NCBI GenBank assembly: GCA_033220425.1
Contig: CM065648.1
Location: 3,286,001-3,350,000 of the forward strand
Source of the DNA: Lepraria neglecta
Taxonomy: Eukaryota; Ascomycota; Lecanoromycetes; Lecanorales; Stereocaulaceae
Length of the DNA stretch: 64,000 bases
Direction of reading: 5' to 3'
Position 1 is the first letter of the stretch; the number at the start of each line of letters is the position of its first letter. A model generated the notes under the pieces. That model was not told where the DNA came from. It saw nothing but the letters and a program-made list of their open reading frames with translations, and did no database searches. Below, in pieces: positions 10,701-22,674 of the stretch. A program made the position numbers and the translations under genes.

Positions 10701-13700
10701 CGATTTGCTTGATTCGCAACAGGCAACTCCTACTGCATCCTCTTTCCAGCATGCAACAGCCAGTCAAGGAATGCCATATCCGCCTACTAGCAGACCATCA
10801 TCACCAAAGCCAGCCATCGAAGAAACTACTCAGACCTCCTCGACTTTGAGAGATGTTGCTTTGGGTGCTGCCTTAGGAGGCTCTGCCGCTTTTGCCTTGC
10901 ATAGGGCAAGTCAGCACGACGAGCCGTCGAGGCAAGAGCTTTCCCGGGATGAAGACGAACAATTCCAGCAGGGTTTAGATGATATGGCTCTGGACTCGGG
11001 TGCTCATCGGCAAGATGAATCATCGACGCAGGTATTCTCCCGGAAAGAGGACGAGCAGTTCCGGCCAGGCTTCGAGGATACGGCTCCAGGTGCCGATGTA
11101 GATCGCTTATTAGACGACCAGCTCGCCTACGAGGATGACTTTGCTCCTCAGAAGACTAAGAAGGGCAAGAAGGGTAAGCGGAAAGCAAGCAAGGCTGAAG
11201 AGAAAGAAGTTCAATCTTCGATATCGGATACAGCTCCTGCAACAAGTTCACGAAAAACGGAGCCACAGCCCTTGAGCCCTGAAGATGTGCGTCAAATTCA
11301 AGAACAGGATGCTCAGGACGCTGTCGATTCTTGGTTCGCGCCGGCACCTTCGAAGAAAGATAAGAAGAAAAAGGAGGGTGTGCTCGATGGACTTCCAGAA
11401 GCAAGCGAGCTCGCACAAACCACGGACCTTCCAAGGGAGGATGGCGAACCTGCAGAGCCAGCAAGTGTCCAACAGAATGAAGACTTGACAAGAGAAATGT
11501 CTCGCGATCAAGTTGTAGATATAATGACTGCTGCTTCTCAGGATGTGGATCGGGATGAGGACGAGACCACTCAGCCTACAACAATAGCGGAGCAAGCACC
11601 TCTTGAGAATTTGCTAGAAAGAAGGCAGAGTAAGTCCAAAGGCAAAAAGGGCAAGAAAGGTCGGAAGAGCTTAGTATTGGATGATAACCTGCCATCATCT
11701 GCTAAAGAGATTGGTTTCGTTGACCCTTTCACGGAGCAATCCAGCCAGGACACGTCACAAACCTCGCAGCTTCGAGACGTGTCTGAAGACACCCCCGAGA
11801 CTGCTACCGACAAGCTGCCAACGGCGACCTTGCCCGGTCTGTTCATTTCTCCCGAAGCTACGCCATTACCAGAAGAGGATGACCTTGATCTACTAGATGA
11901 GCTGCCACCAAGCCCAGTCATCCAACCAACAGACGAAGCGACTAATCAGGAGCTCGACGCTGAATCTAAAGAGCCTTTGAAAGAAACACGCACACGAGGC
12001 GAATATCCATTTCCTGAACAGCCACTGGAGGAATCGAGCATTCTGCCAACCCAACTCGAGCAGAATAAGGCTGATGACTTCTTTGCTTTTCCGTCTAAGA
12101 AGAAAGGAAAGAAGGGCAAAAAGACCGCCTCCACAATTGTTGACAAGGAAGCCGACGTTCAAGAAGAATCGCAGTTGCCTACCGTCGTGTCCGAAGTGGA
12201 TGAAAATAGAGCCGAGCTCCCATCTCTCGTTGATGAGCCCGTCGTCGCTGCACCTCAAGAGGAGTCCCAAGCGGCCGAGGATGAATGGGCTGGTTTCGGC
12301 GGCAAGAAGAAAGGCAAGAAAGGGAAGAAGACGAAACAAAGCTCTATGGCTGACACCAACCTGGGTGGTGAAGTCGAGGAACAGAGGCCTTTGCCTGCAG
12401 CTACACCTAAAGAGCTCGAAGATGAGCAAGTCCAGTATCCTGTCAATGAGCCAGTCATCGACGTACCACAGGAGGAATCTCGAGCGGTAGAGGATGAATG
12501 GGCTGGCTCCAGTGGCAAGAAGAAGGGCAAGAAAGGCAAGAAGCAAAAGTCCAATGCACTGGATCTTGAGCCAGAGTCGCAGGAACCAGAGCAGACTGAG
12601 CCGCAACCCAGCATACGAGATTTCACTGAAGAGCCGGCGCCTACAGCAACTACGACGACATCACAGGACGTTACTACCATGTTGGAAAATGAAAATGCCA
12701 AAGCAACCACGGACCCAGACACCAATGAGCCCTCGTTGCCTAGTGCTGAAGCTGACCGAGAGCTGCAAGAGCCAGTGCAAAGTTCGTCCCCCAGCGCCGA
12801 CTTAGCCTTACGCGAGGGGAAGGCAGATACGACAGCTAAGCACTTTGAGATACAAGACTTTGAGATCCAAGAATCTAAATTGCAGGATCTTCGTGACGAT
12901 GTCCACTCAGGTGAGGGGAACGATGCTCCTCCAACTCTGGAATCATCTGCCGCCGCCGTTGACACTGCTAGGGGGGTCCAAGATATCCTGAGGGGAGAAA
13001 ACCACGCTCCGTCTACAACAGATCGACAAGATGAGGCTGAGATCATCCCGCTTGCGGTAGAAGAACCGTCTACGGATAAGTCATTGGAAGCTGAAGAGCC
13101 AGATTGGGACGCGCCAAAAAAGAAGGGCAAAAAGTCTAAAAAGAACGAGATATTCCCATTGGACGAGCCTAAGACTACCGAGTCCGGAAAATCCTTCACC
13201 CTGCCTGCTGAACTTGAGCATCCATTGGACCCTGAGCCAACTAGTGAAGCTATTGACCAGCCTAGCTCTAAGAAATCCAAGAAGGACAAGAAGAGCAAGA
13301 GAAAGTCTCTTTCGAGGACAGCGAGTGAATATCAGGACACTGAAGAGCCTGAAGTCGCAATCGGTGAACCCAAAGATACTGCAACGAACGCCAAGCTCTC
13401 AGAGACGCCTTTTCTTCCAAGAACAGCGGACACTGCGGTTCAGGAGCCGTTAGGAGTTACAGGATCTACAGATTCTACGCTGCCTGGTGACAGCAACGAG
13501 GTCTCAGGGGTAGAGCTTACGCAGGAGCAAGACTCCGCACCACCGAAGAACAAGAAAGACAAGAAATCGAAGAAGCCTAAAGCTCTCGCCTGGGAAGACG
13601 AGGCAGCTCCTACTCGCGAAGAAGAGCCTGTTTCCGAGTCCAAAGACCTCGGTGAAGATGTTCCCGCGCAGGCAATGCCTCTTGAAGATGATATATTGGA

Positions 13701-16700
13701 AACCCCAGAGCAAATGGCCGAAGATCGCCCCAAGAGCAAGAAGGATAGGAAGAAAGCCAAAAAATCACAGGCTTTCTCGTGGGAAGATGATGCCGCTTCC
13801 ACACGCGAAGATGAGCCTCCATCTGAGTCCAGGAGTCTTGAAAATGCTCTTGAGCATACAAAGCCACTTGATGATGCTATACTAGGAAATCCTAAGGAGA
13901 TTGCTGAAGATCGTCCCAAGAGCAAGAAGGACAAAAAGAAAGCCAAGAAATCCCAAGCTTTCTCGTGGGAAGTTGAAGACACTCCTGCGCAGTCTGAAAG
14001 AGAGATCGCCGAAGAGCATGACCAAAAGATCGAAGAGCTTCCTCAACGTCAGACCGAGGTCGACACACCCATCAACACTGAGGAATCTCTCACCGCAGAG
14101 CGGGAGGGCAAAGCACCAGACCAAGATCTTGTTGAGCCTGTGTCAAGAGATGACCCGTCAGATTCCTCACGAGCAGGCCATTCCTCAGCTCCATCGCTTG
14201 CCGAGCAAGCTTCGAGTGCCCCAGACGATGTTGAAGTGCGGCAACTTGATGACTCTATAGCTAGTGTTGGTCCCACCGTTGACACTGAAGTGCATCCTAC
14301 ATACAGTCTCAAGAAAAGCAAGAATGACAAGAAAAAAGGAAAGAAGGCACGATCGTCAACTTGGGATGTAGAGATTCAGCCGGAACCTAAAGAGATCTCC
14401 GAAGAGTCTGCAGCTAGAGAAGATCCGGATGAACCGTCCATTGTGCCCATGTCCCAAGACTCCAAGGATTGGTCAAGACAGGAGCAACTTACGGAAGAAA
14501 TAGAACCTACCGAAGTTGTTGAGCCTGATGATAAGGAGCTTGAGTTTCGTAGCTATGAAGAGAGCACAACGAAAGGCAAGCCTTCGGGAGACACTGGTGT
14601 CCTGAGAACCTTGGACGAGGCTAAACCCGAGGACGAATTTGCCCCCGTCAAGAAGGGCAAGAAGGGCAAGCGGTCCAAGAAAGGGAAGCAGCCACCAAGC
14701 GAACTAGAGGACGATCAACCATTTGTAGAACCAATAGAACCTCCACCGGAAAGTGCTCCTGGTCATACCCAAGACGAAGGATCACTGTCAGAAGAACGTG
14801 CTCTGAACGACTTAATGGTTTCCGAGGACGCGCAGACTACTCAAGAAGCCAGCATTCCTACTGGTCCAACACTAGAACTAGAAACCGCATCCACTGTGCC
14901 GGAAATTGCAGAGGTCAGCAATATAAGAGACGAAGACGAACTCTCGGACATGCCAGTCAAGAAAGGCAAGAAATGCAAAAAGCAGCGCAAGGAAGTACAA
15001 AAGGCCCAAGAAGAGTCTTCTACAGCTCCAGCAATCGCTCGGGATCTGATGGAAGTTAGTCCGAATACACTAGCTGCTGCAGATGTTGAGACATCCCATC
15101 CTTCCACGGCAAATCTACCTACCTTAACAGCGGAGACGGAGATTCAAGATCTGCAAGAGCAGCGCAAGGAAGTACAAAAGGCCCAAGAAGAGTCTTCTAC
15201 AGCTCCAGCAATCGCTCGGGATCTGATGGAAGTTAGTCCGAATACACTAGCTGCTGCAGATGTTGAGACATCCCATCCTTCCACGGCAAATCTACCTACC
15301 TTAACAGCGGAGACGGAGATTCAAGATCTGCAAGAGCAGCGCCATCATGCCGAAGGTCACGCTGAAGAATTTGAGCGGCACGACGTCAAGCGTCCTCAAA
15401 GCCCGGAAAGAGATGTGCCAAGTCCAGTGGCTGAGGTCGAGATGATGTATGCCCAAGACCAGGATGAATATGACAAGCAGCACCCAATTGAGCGCGAGCG
15501 GGAAGACGTCGAGGGTGCTCCAAATCCAGCAAGAGATCTTCCATGCTCAGTGACAGAGGTCGAGATGATGTACGCCCAGGATGAGCGTGAACATGACAAT
15601 GGGCACGTCCACGAACAAGAGATGGAGCGGTCCCGATCTCCTGGTAGAGATCTCCCAACACCAGCTGCAGAAGTCGACATGCTAGCTCCTCAAGAGCAGC
15701 AGCAATACGACGATACTTACTCAGAGGAACGTGAGCGGCAGGACGCCGAGCGCCTACCAAGCCCTTCGCCAAGTGTGACAAGCGATTTGCCAACTCCAGC
15801 AAGAGAAGTCGAGATGCTGAATCCTCAAGAACAGCGTGAATACAACGAGGAATACGCAAAGGAGCTTGAGCGACAACTGAGCCCGCCGGAAGAAGGAGAG
15901 AGTCCTTACAATCCACCTGCTGAACTCCGTGCTCCCGCAATCCCTCAGCCAGGCATTGGGGCTATTATGCAACCTCCGTATGAAGAGGTATATAGGCCGC
16001 TAGCAAAACCTCCTTCTTTAGAGGACATCATTGAGGAATCTAGATCTAGGCCAGGCTCCGTTCAAGAGAGCCCGGCGCCTCCTGATCGCGAAGATGACTT
16101 TTCACCTTTCAAGTCCACGAAGAAAGGTAAGAAGGGTAAGAAAGGCAAAAAGCAGCAACAACCGGTCATCTGGGAAGACGAAACAGCCACACCACCTATT
16201 AACGAGGAGAACGAAGAAGTGGTTGATCCTTCTGTCCGGCCAACGGCAATACCAGGCTCGTGGGAGACAGAAGAATCTCATTATCCCGTCGCTCTCGAGG
16301 AGCCACTGGAGCAGCTACCCGTTGAGGAAGGAGACTATGTTTCGCCCACAAGAGACTTGAGCTCCTACAGGGACTCGCTAAGGGAGTATGGCGAGGCAGG
16401 TGACTACTTTAGTATACAGCCAAGCGGAGGAGCTGAAGAAGACGTTATCATGGAGCAACCCGACGAATATCAACGAGCAATGTCAACGGAGCTGTCTCGA
16501 CATACCAGAAACGAGAGCATAGAGCAAGGGCCACTTTCAGAACAAGATGGTCACTGGCATGCAGACGATTCCAGACGCCACGAAGCGGACGAAATGCCTG
16601 AGCGAGAGTTTAGGGAATTGCAAGATCAATCCATGACAGAGACCACTTCTACGGAAGAACGAGCTCATGGCGATCCGGGTTTTGCACCCTCAAAGAAAAG

Positions 16701-19700
16701 CAAAAACGGCAAGATGTCGAAGAGAAGCCTTGGACTGCCTCCCGGAGACGTTGAACGAGAGCCAAGTCCTTCAAATCTACAATCGGAAGAGCTAGTGGAC
16801 CAATCAACCCACCCAGATTTCTCACCAAGGGACTCTTCGCTGCAGCGTTCTTCACACTTTGAGGCTGAGCCCGTACCCATAGACAAGGAACAATCTACCA
16901 GTGAGGGCAGATCGAGGAGTACTGAAGGACTCGTTGCCGCTGCTAGCTTGGGCATAGGCGCCCTAGCAGCGGAAGGCCTTTCAAGGAGAGACTCCAAGAA
17001 AGAAAAGAAGAGGAGCAAGAAGAACAGGAAATCCAGCAAATGGGAGGAGTTTGAAGAGGAGACTGCTGAATCAGGAAGCCCAGTCGACAGAGAAGAATCT
17101 CTCGCCGAAGACCAAGAGGGACGCCCAGCATCAGAGCAATTCTCGAACAGAGAACAGCAGCAGTTTCTAGTCACACCCCCGCAGTCTCCCTCCCTTCCAA
17201 CATCGTACGAACCTGCCACCGCGGAGACTAGGGACGTGCTCCAGCCTCTAGAAAGCTCCAATGTAAGAGACAGCGCTATCCACGTATCTGACTCTCCTGT
17301 TGTCTCAGAAGAGCCGCCGGTCCACCGCGTTCTACGTGACAGTGGATATCCGGAGACTGAACCAAGCCCAATCGTGGATGTCGAACCTCAATACCAAGAC
17401 ACTCCCACGGCAAGAGAGCTCGACCAGCCATATGGCAGAGAGCCTGAGCACACTATCGAGGGCTATGATCACGAGTATCGAAAACAAGAACGACGAGGGT
17501 CGATGCCTGAAGATTCAATCGATGTGACTGTAGAGGCTGATCCCGACTACGATGTCTCTATATCAAGGCCAAATGACAGGCGAAGACGGTCCAGACGAAG
17601 GAGATCAGGCGCTGCTTATGATAGTGATGATTCTAACGACTCGGGCTTTGACATCCAGCGCCGCCGCCGCCGTATGCAAGCTATGAAAGACGAGGGTCGC
17701 GAACCTTCCCCAGTGAGTTCAACAACAAAAGAGCGTTCTTCAGAGCTCTTTGGGTCTTCGCCATCCGCAAGGCAAGAGCATGCCGATCAGCCATATGAAC
17801 AGCATACACCGTCTCGCAGTGAGCATCTCCGCGAAGAGCCAACGTGGTCCTTTGGCCCTGAGGCATCACCACAAGCACGATCTCGAGATGCGTCAGGGGA
17901 GACTGAATCTACGCACGCCTCGGACCAAGTCACAGATTCTTCAACCTACGAGAAGCTAACAGGCGGCCGCGAAGAGCCCCCGCCATCATTGTTTGGAGGT
18001 CCCGTCATTCACGATGAGGACACCATGTCTCGTTCCATGAGCCCCCCGAGTAGTGACGCACGCGGTCGCCGACGACTGAACACGATCTCAGAAGAAACAT
18101 CACCGCTCCACAAGAAGGACAAGCGCGCCACATCTGACGTTGGATCACCAGAAACTAGTGTCAAGGAACGACAAATGCGATCACCAGTGGCAGACGACGA
18201 TGAGGAAAGCTATTTATCTACAGAGGACCCAATTTCGAGGAAACGTTTGCCGAAACACGAACACAAGGACTTTGTGGACATTGAGCGCAGTTTGAGCCGA
18301 AATACAGATCAGTCCAGTCGCCAGAGCAACGTGTCTAACGTTCCACATAAGCATCACGATGGCGAAGGCCGAAAATCGAGTATTGCCAGTATACAGTCAG
18401 ACAACAGCATTCACGCAATTATCCGGACACCAGACCAAGCACGATCAACGAGTGGGCAGAGCTTCAGGTCTTCAGGGACACCACCACTGCGACGAGTTGA
18501 CCGTAGCGTTAGCGGGGACTTGCGGGGCGCCAGCAAGAAAAGCGAAGCTAAAAGTCGCGCTAAATCTTCCCAGGAGGATCCCGAACTCGACACCAACATT
18601 CCATCTTCTTCAACCTACGACCCTGTCACTGACAAAGGCAAGAGCCGCGCAGACATGGCCGATGTCTATGTAAGTTTGTGCATTACATCGCTTTAATAAT
18701 GCTCGTGTGCAAGAGGCTAATGTACTCAAGCAGGAGGGTTGGGGAGATGTGCGTGGGGGTTCACCAATGTCTCCGACGCGCCCGCCAAGCATGCGCAAAC
18801 GCCAAAGCATGCAGTTGCTCGAATACGAAACCAGACTTGATCAGCTTGTGTCAGAGAACAGGTTACTACAGAATCAAAAGACAACAGCTGAAAGAAGTCT
18901 AGAGGATCAAGCACGCGACCACAGCCAACAACGACATGCCTACGAAGAAGCAATGCAGGAGCACAAGATGTTCCTGGCACAAAAAGATTCGGAATTGAGT
19001 GAACTCATAGGGACACTGGAAGAGTGGAAAAGTAAGGTTACTCATCTGACGGAGGTCAATGAGGGTCTTACTTCGTTGCGTGGGTTGGATGATGATCATG
19101 AGGAGAGGTACAGGACACTTGAGGCTGAGCATACCAACCTGAGAGAGCAGCATACGCAGTTATCAACTGGCATGGAGGATATTGTCCGTCATGAGGTATC
19201 TGTCGCTCTCGAAGAAAAGAACGTTGAGCTGCGTCAACTACGGGATGAGCTAGAGCACGCCAAGCAGCAAGTACGCGACCTACAACAACAGCTTTTAGCT
19301 TCAAGATCCAGCGAAGACTTCGTTGAACGAGACGAGGACTATTTCGATAGCCAGTGCCAATCGCTATGCCAACACGTCCAGCAATGGGTCTTGAGATTCT
19401 CCAAATTCTCAGACATGAAGGCATGCTACCATCCCAGCGAAATCCGCGACGAGAACCGTGTGGACCGCGTGGAGAATGCTATCCTTGACGGCACGGATGT
19501 TGATGAATACCTACAAGATCGAGTAAAGAGACGGGATGTTTTCATGTCAGTCGTTATGACTATGATATGGGAATTCATCTTCACGCGCTACCTCTTCGGA
19601 ATGGACCGCGAGCAACGGCAAAAGCTCAAGAATCTCGAAAAGACTTTGCAGGAAGTCGGCCCTATCTCGGCAGTCCACAAATGGCGAGCTACCACCCTGA

Positions 19701-20236
19701 CGCTGCTCATGAAGAGGGAAGCTTTCGAAAGTCAACGGGCTACGGATACTGAAGCCGTTGTTCATGAGATCTACGACACCCTTGCTACGTTCCTTCCACC
19801 ACCATCTCACCTTGTCAATCAAATACAGGAATCGCTTCGCAAAGTCATAAGCGCCGCCGTCGATCTATCCATTGAGATGCGTACCCAGCGGTCAGAATAC
19901 TCCATGCTGCCTCCACTGCAGCCAGAATACGACTCCAACGGCGATCTAGCCCGAAAAGTCTACTTCAGCGCCCTGACGATGAATGAGCGCAGTGGGCAAA
20001 CTTCTTCGAACGAAGCATTACAAGAACAACGCGCAGTGGTGCGAATGGTGCTATTCCCACTGGTAGTGAAGAACGAGGATGATGACGAGCAGATCGTGGT
20101 CTGTCCTGCCCAAGTGCTGACTGCTGAGGGTTCGAAAGGGAAGGGGAAGAGCGTGCGGGTCATGAGTGCACAGGGTGGGAGGAGTGAGGCGAGTTTTGCG
20201 GGGACGGATGTTAATATGGAAGGGGGTATGATCTGA
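4756..20236 (+). CDS. lah: Leashin-like septal-pore/Woronin-body tether (involucrin repeat protein)
   Basis: Two exons, 4756-18669 and 18734-20236, with a 64-nt intron (GTAAGT...CAG), encode about 5,138 residues. The open frame extends upstream to a GTG at 4723, but the first ATG is at 4756. A well-formed 59-nt intron (4680-4738, branch CTAAC) fits a spliced 5' UTR. The protein is highly charged and mostly disordered. Around residues 478-600 lies a conserved-looking block with GPLGAVVDFFKDPDG, a CRYC pair and Arg/Ser-rich flanks. From about residue 2,130 to 4,090 there are roughly 17 degenerate Lys-rich motifs (KKKGKKGKK type, often followed by W-E/D-D/E). Residues 4,670-4,860 look like coiled coil, and a helical C-terminal region follows. 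Size, architecture and the C-terminal exon match the fungal 'involucrin repeat' proteins. In Neurospora and Aspergillus these include leashin (LAH), which tethers Woronin bodies to the septum or cell cortex. The family call is strong; the tethering role is by homology. Confidence 0.85.
14981..15334 (+). repeat. Exact 177-bp in-frame tandem duplication inside the leashin gene
   Basis: Bases 14981-15157 and 15158-15334 are identical by eye over the full 177 bp. The unit encodes 59 residues beginning with QRKEVQKAQEESS and ending ETEIQDLQE. The first bases of a third unit follow (AGCAGCGC at 15335). The duplication keeps the frame. Confidence 0.95.
15406..15888 (+). repeat. Four degenerate 38-45 residue repeats in the leashin gene
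   Basis: Copies start at 15406, 15529, 15643 and 15778. Each shows R/S-D-L/V-P-x-P/S-x-x-E-V-E/D-M followed by a Gln/Glu-rich segment with a Tyr or His pair (for example RDLPTPAAEVDMLAPQEQ), then an acidic or basic linker ending in SP. They follow directly on the 177-bp duplication, so this part of the gene grows by tandem copying. Confidence 0.8.
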
Positions 20237-20783
20237 GGCGTCACCTGAAGATCTACTACTTTTTCCTTAGCATTATGATGACTTATGACTGCATATTTGG
20301 GTTTTTATAGTGGGGGGAATGGGGAAAAGGAAATAGCGAGCGAGCGAGCAAGCATAAGCGCATTTTGGGGCCTTCCATAATCCTTACATAGTTGGTGATA
20401 GAGCAAGCAAATCATGAATAAACACATCTTAGTTTGCCATATCCCGTCCAAGAAATGATTCATGTTATCGTGAGACTTCGTAATAGTTATACATCCGTTA
20501 TGAGGACAACCCTAACAACGCCTTCTCGTGCAAAAACAATCTTGCTCCCAGCAGAGTTCATGTGCAAGCAGCAACTCTCGTCCTCATGACTATCAAATTC
20601 CAGGACCCATCCCCACCCCTCCAGGCCCCATCATACCGAAACTCCTCGCCCACCTGACCCTCTTGTCCCTTGTCAACCTCAGAAGCTCTCGTTTCCTACA
20701 TTACCATCAGCTTCAATCTCTATCACAGTCCCTCCCCTTCCCACATCCACACCCGTATTAACTGGAAAGATGGAATAAACCAC
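20237..20783. other. Intergenic region between convergent genes
   Basis: 3' flank of the leashin gene facing the 3' end of a small minus-strand gene. A short CGAG/CAAG-rich run lies near 20335-20352. No gene was seen; a 77-codon plus-strand frame at 20528 has no protein-like features. Confidence 0.6.
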
Positions 20784-21125
20784 TCACCGTTTCCCCCACC
20801 CGTCAGCCTTCTTCCCCTCAGGCGGATACTCCACCCCTTCTACATTAACAGTGGGTTGGCATAGACACCATTCTTCTTTCGGATAGACGTCTAGGATGTA
20901 GGGGATCCCTGTGGGAGGGCCACCGTGCCATGTTGCTCCTTCTAGTTTGTCGAGTGGTAAGTACATGGGGAGAGAAGACGGAGGGGTGCAAGGGTAGAGG
21001 GGGGCAGGGGAGGGTGATGAGGATGGGGATGGGGATGGGGATGGGATGGGATGAAAGAGGGAGGGAGGGCAGTCGAGGTACTTACGGCATGTAGAGCAGG
21101 TAGATTTCTTGCCTATATTATTCAT
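20784..21125 (-). CDS. Small hypothetical protein (65 aa), spliced
   Basis: Exon 1 is 21086-21125 and exon 2 is 20784-20941, joined across a 144-nt intron (GTAAGT...CTAG). Together they give 198 nt in frame, 65 residues plus stop. The spliced product starts MNNIGKKSTCSTCQGATWHG and has two Cys pairs (CSTC and CLC) with a proline- and tryptophan-rich body ending GKKADGWGKR. The unspliced frame also stays open but would insert a low-complexity Ser/Pro tract from the GGGGAT repeats within the intron, so the spliced form is preferred. No family is recognised. The exact fit of splice sites and frame supports a real gene. Confidence 0.55.
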   Translation of the reverse strand: MNNIGKKSTCSTCRKYLDCPPSLFHPIPSPSPSPSSSPSPAPLYPCTPPSSLPMYLPLDKLEGATWHGGPPTGIPYILDVYPKEEWCLCQPTVNVEGVEYPPEGKKADGWGKR

Positions 21126-21389
21126 CGTGATCGTGATATGTGTGGATAGAGGAATTGGGAGCTAAGAACCGTAGGGTGATGGATGCACATATATATTTGC
21201 CACCTACCTGCCGTTTCTTTACACGGATCGGCATATATGCAGGCGTCACTGATTCTACGTGGAGCATACTCTACAGACCGAAAGATCTTGACCGTGGATA
21301 TGCTGAACGATCCTGAACTGACATTTAATAATACACTACAAACCCACCACTTCGCCCTCCGTGCTTTTCCTACGCCTTTCTCTCAAACA

Positions 21390-22674
21390 CTAATCTAATC
21401 CATCCTTCTCCCAAACCATATCCAGTCCTCTCTCCCTATCCGACTCCATATCCACCTCCTCCGCAGTCTGCATCCGTTCATCCCAGATCTCATCATGCAC
21501 ACGCTTCATAGGCGGACTCAATGCAATACCAATATCTCCGCCTGTCCATTCCCATGCGCTGCGTCTAGGCGAGACGGGCGAGGATTCGTCGTCTGCGAGT
21601 GAGGAGGAGTCTGTATCGATGTCGGTGTCAGCGGTGATGCTGAAATCGAAAGGGATTTCTTGAGCTTGTAGGTTGCGATTTGGATGTGGGTGAGACTTTG
21701 GCGATGGTAACGGGGAGGTTGGAGGCGACTCATCATCTTTCGATATCCAATCCGTCATGTCGACGTCGAGGTTGTCGTCTTCGGCGACAGCTTCGACCAG
21801 GGTGGAAATCTGAGGCGGTGGGCTTTGTGGGGAGATTACCGTTGGTGGGGTGACCTTCGTGGTGTCACGGGGGGTCGATGGGATCTTTCTTGAGACTGGA
21901 GAAGTCCATGACTGGGAAGCTTAGGCCCAGACCGTTGAGTTCTGGCAACTTTGGTGGTGTGGACGTGGTCGTGGGTGCAAGGACGTAGCCGGGGGTGGAA
22001 GTGAATTGGCTCTCTTCGTCCATTGTAGAGAGGAGGGTTGTCAGTTGTGAGGTGCGCTTTTCGGCTGATTTGATGAGACGATTGATGTAGAGGCTAGTCT
22101 TCTTTACAGGGGTCTCTTGCTTGGGTGCGGTCTTCGATTCAGTACCGAGACATTTTGGGTCGAGGAACTCGAAGTTGGCATCTTTCTTAGGAGCATGTCG
22201 AGCTTTCCAGTGGCAGGCGCTTGGAAAATCGCATTGGTCTTCGCAGTGCTTGAATCGGGGGTTGTGTATCTGCCTTTGTACTCTCTTCCAGCTTCCGAAA
22301 TCTTCCCACCCTATGTAGTCGAATTCACTGGCGCATGCCCTGTGCTTTTTTGTTTTCCCGGTGATCTTGTCAAGTGTGGTGCCGCCGCAGAAGTGGTGGC
22401 CATCGTGAAGACATCTGCGAGTAGCTGCTAAAGCATAGCGAGTGTGACACTTGTGGCAAGACCAGACCCAGGGCATAGTATCCGGAGGCGCCGATACCGT
22501 GATTTTGATGCTTGAGATGCTGGCGCCGAAGGTCATTGATCGAGGACTTGGTAGAACGGGAAAGTGAAGCTGCGTACGAGTCGGTGTAAGAGGACTCGCT
22601 GGTGACAAGGGTTCTGAAAGAATACGGAGGCTTGATGGTTCGAACGGCGCGAATCGATGTTTGCAGACACCCAT
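21390..22674 (-). CDS. Conserved-type fungal hypothetical protein with Cys/His cluster; apparent frameshift
   Basis: The first frame starts at ATG 22674 and encodes 269 residues, with a metal-binding-looking cluster: WSCHKCHTRYALAATRRC, then HDGHHFCGG, and further on HCEDQCDFPSACHWKARH. It ends at TGA 21865-21867, directly after a run of six C on the coding strand (six G at 21869-21874). Removing one base of that run makes the frame continue through RDTTKVTPPTVISPQSPPPQ into the downstream frame, which ends at 21390, for about 427 residues in all. Either the run has one extra base (mutation or sequencing error), or a weak 46-nt intron (GTGACA...AAAG) restores the frame. The second part is acidic and disordered. 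Function is unknown; the Cys/His pattern suggests zinc binding. Confidence 0.65.

Noticed and set aside
12255-13298. 347-codon minus-strand open frame inside the leashin gene, Ser-rich
   Set aside because: It is the mirror of the biased Glu/Lys/Ser codons of the sense gene; it has no motif and lies wholly inside a certain coding region. Other long antisense frames (7785-8417, 11893-12606, 16665-17261) are the same.
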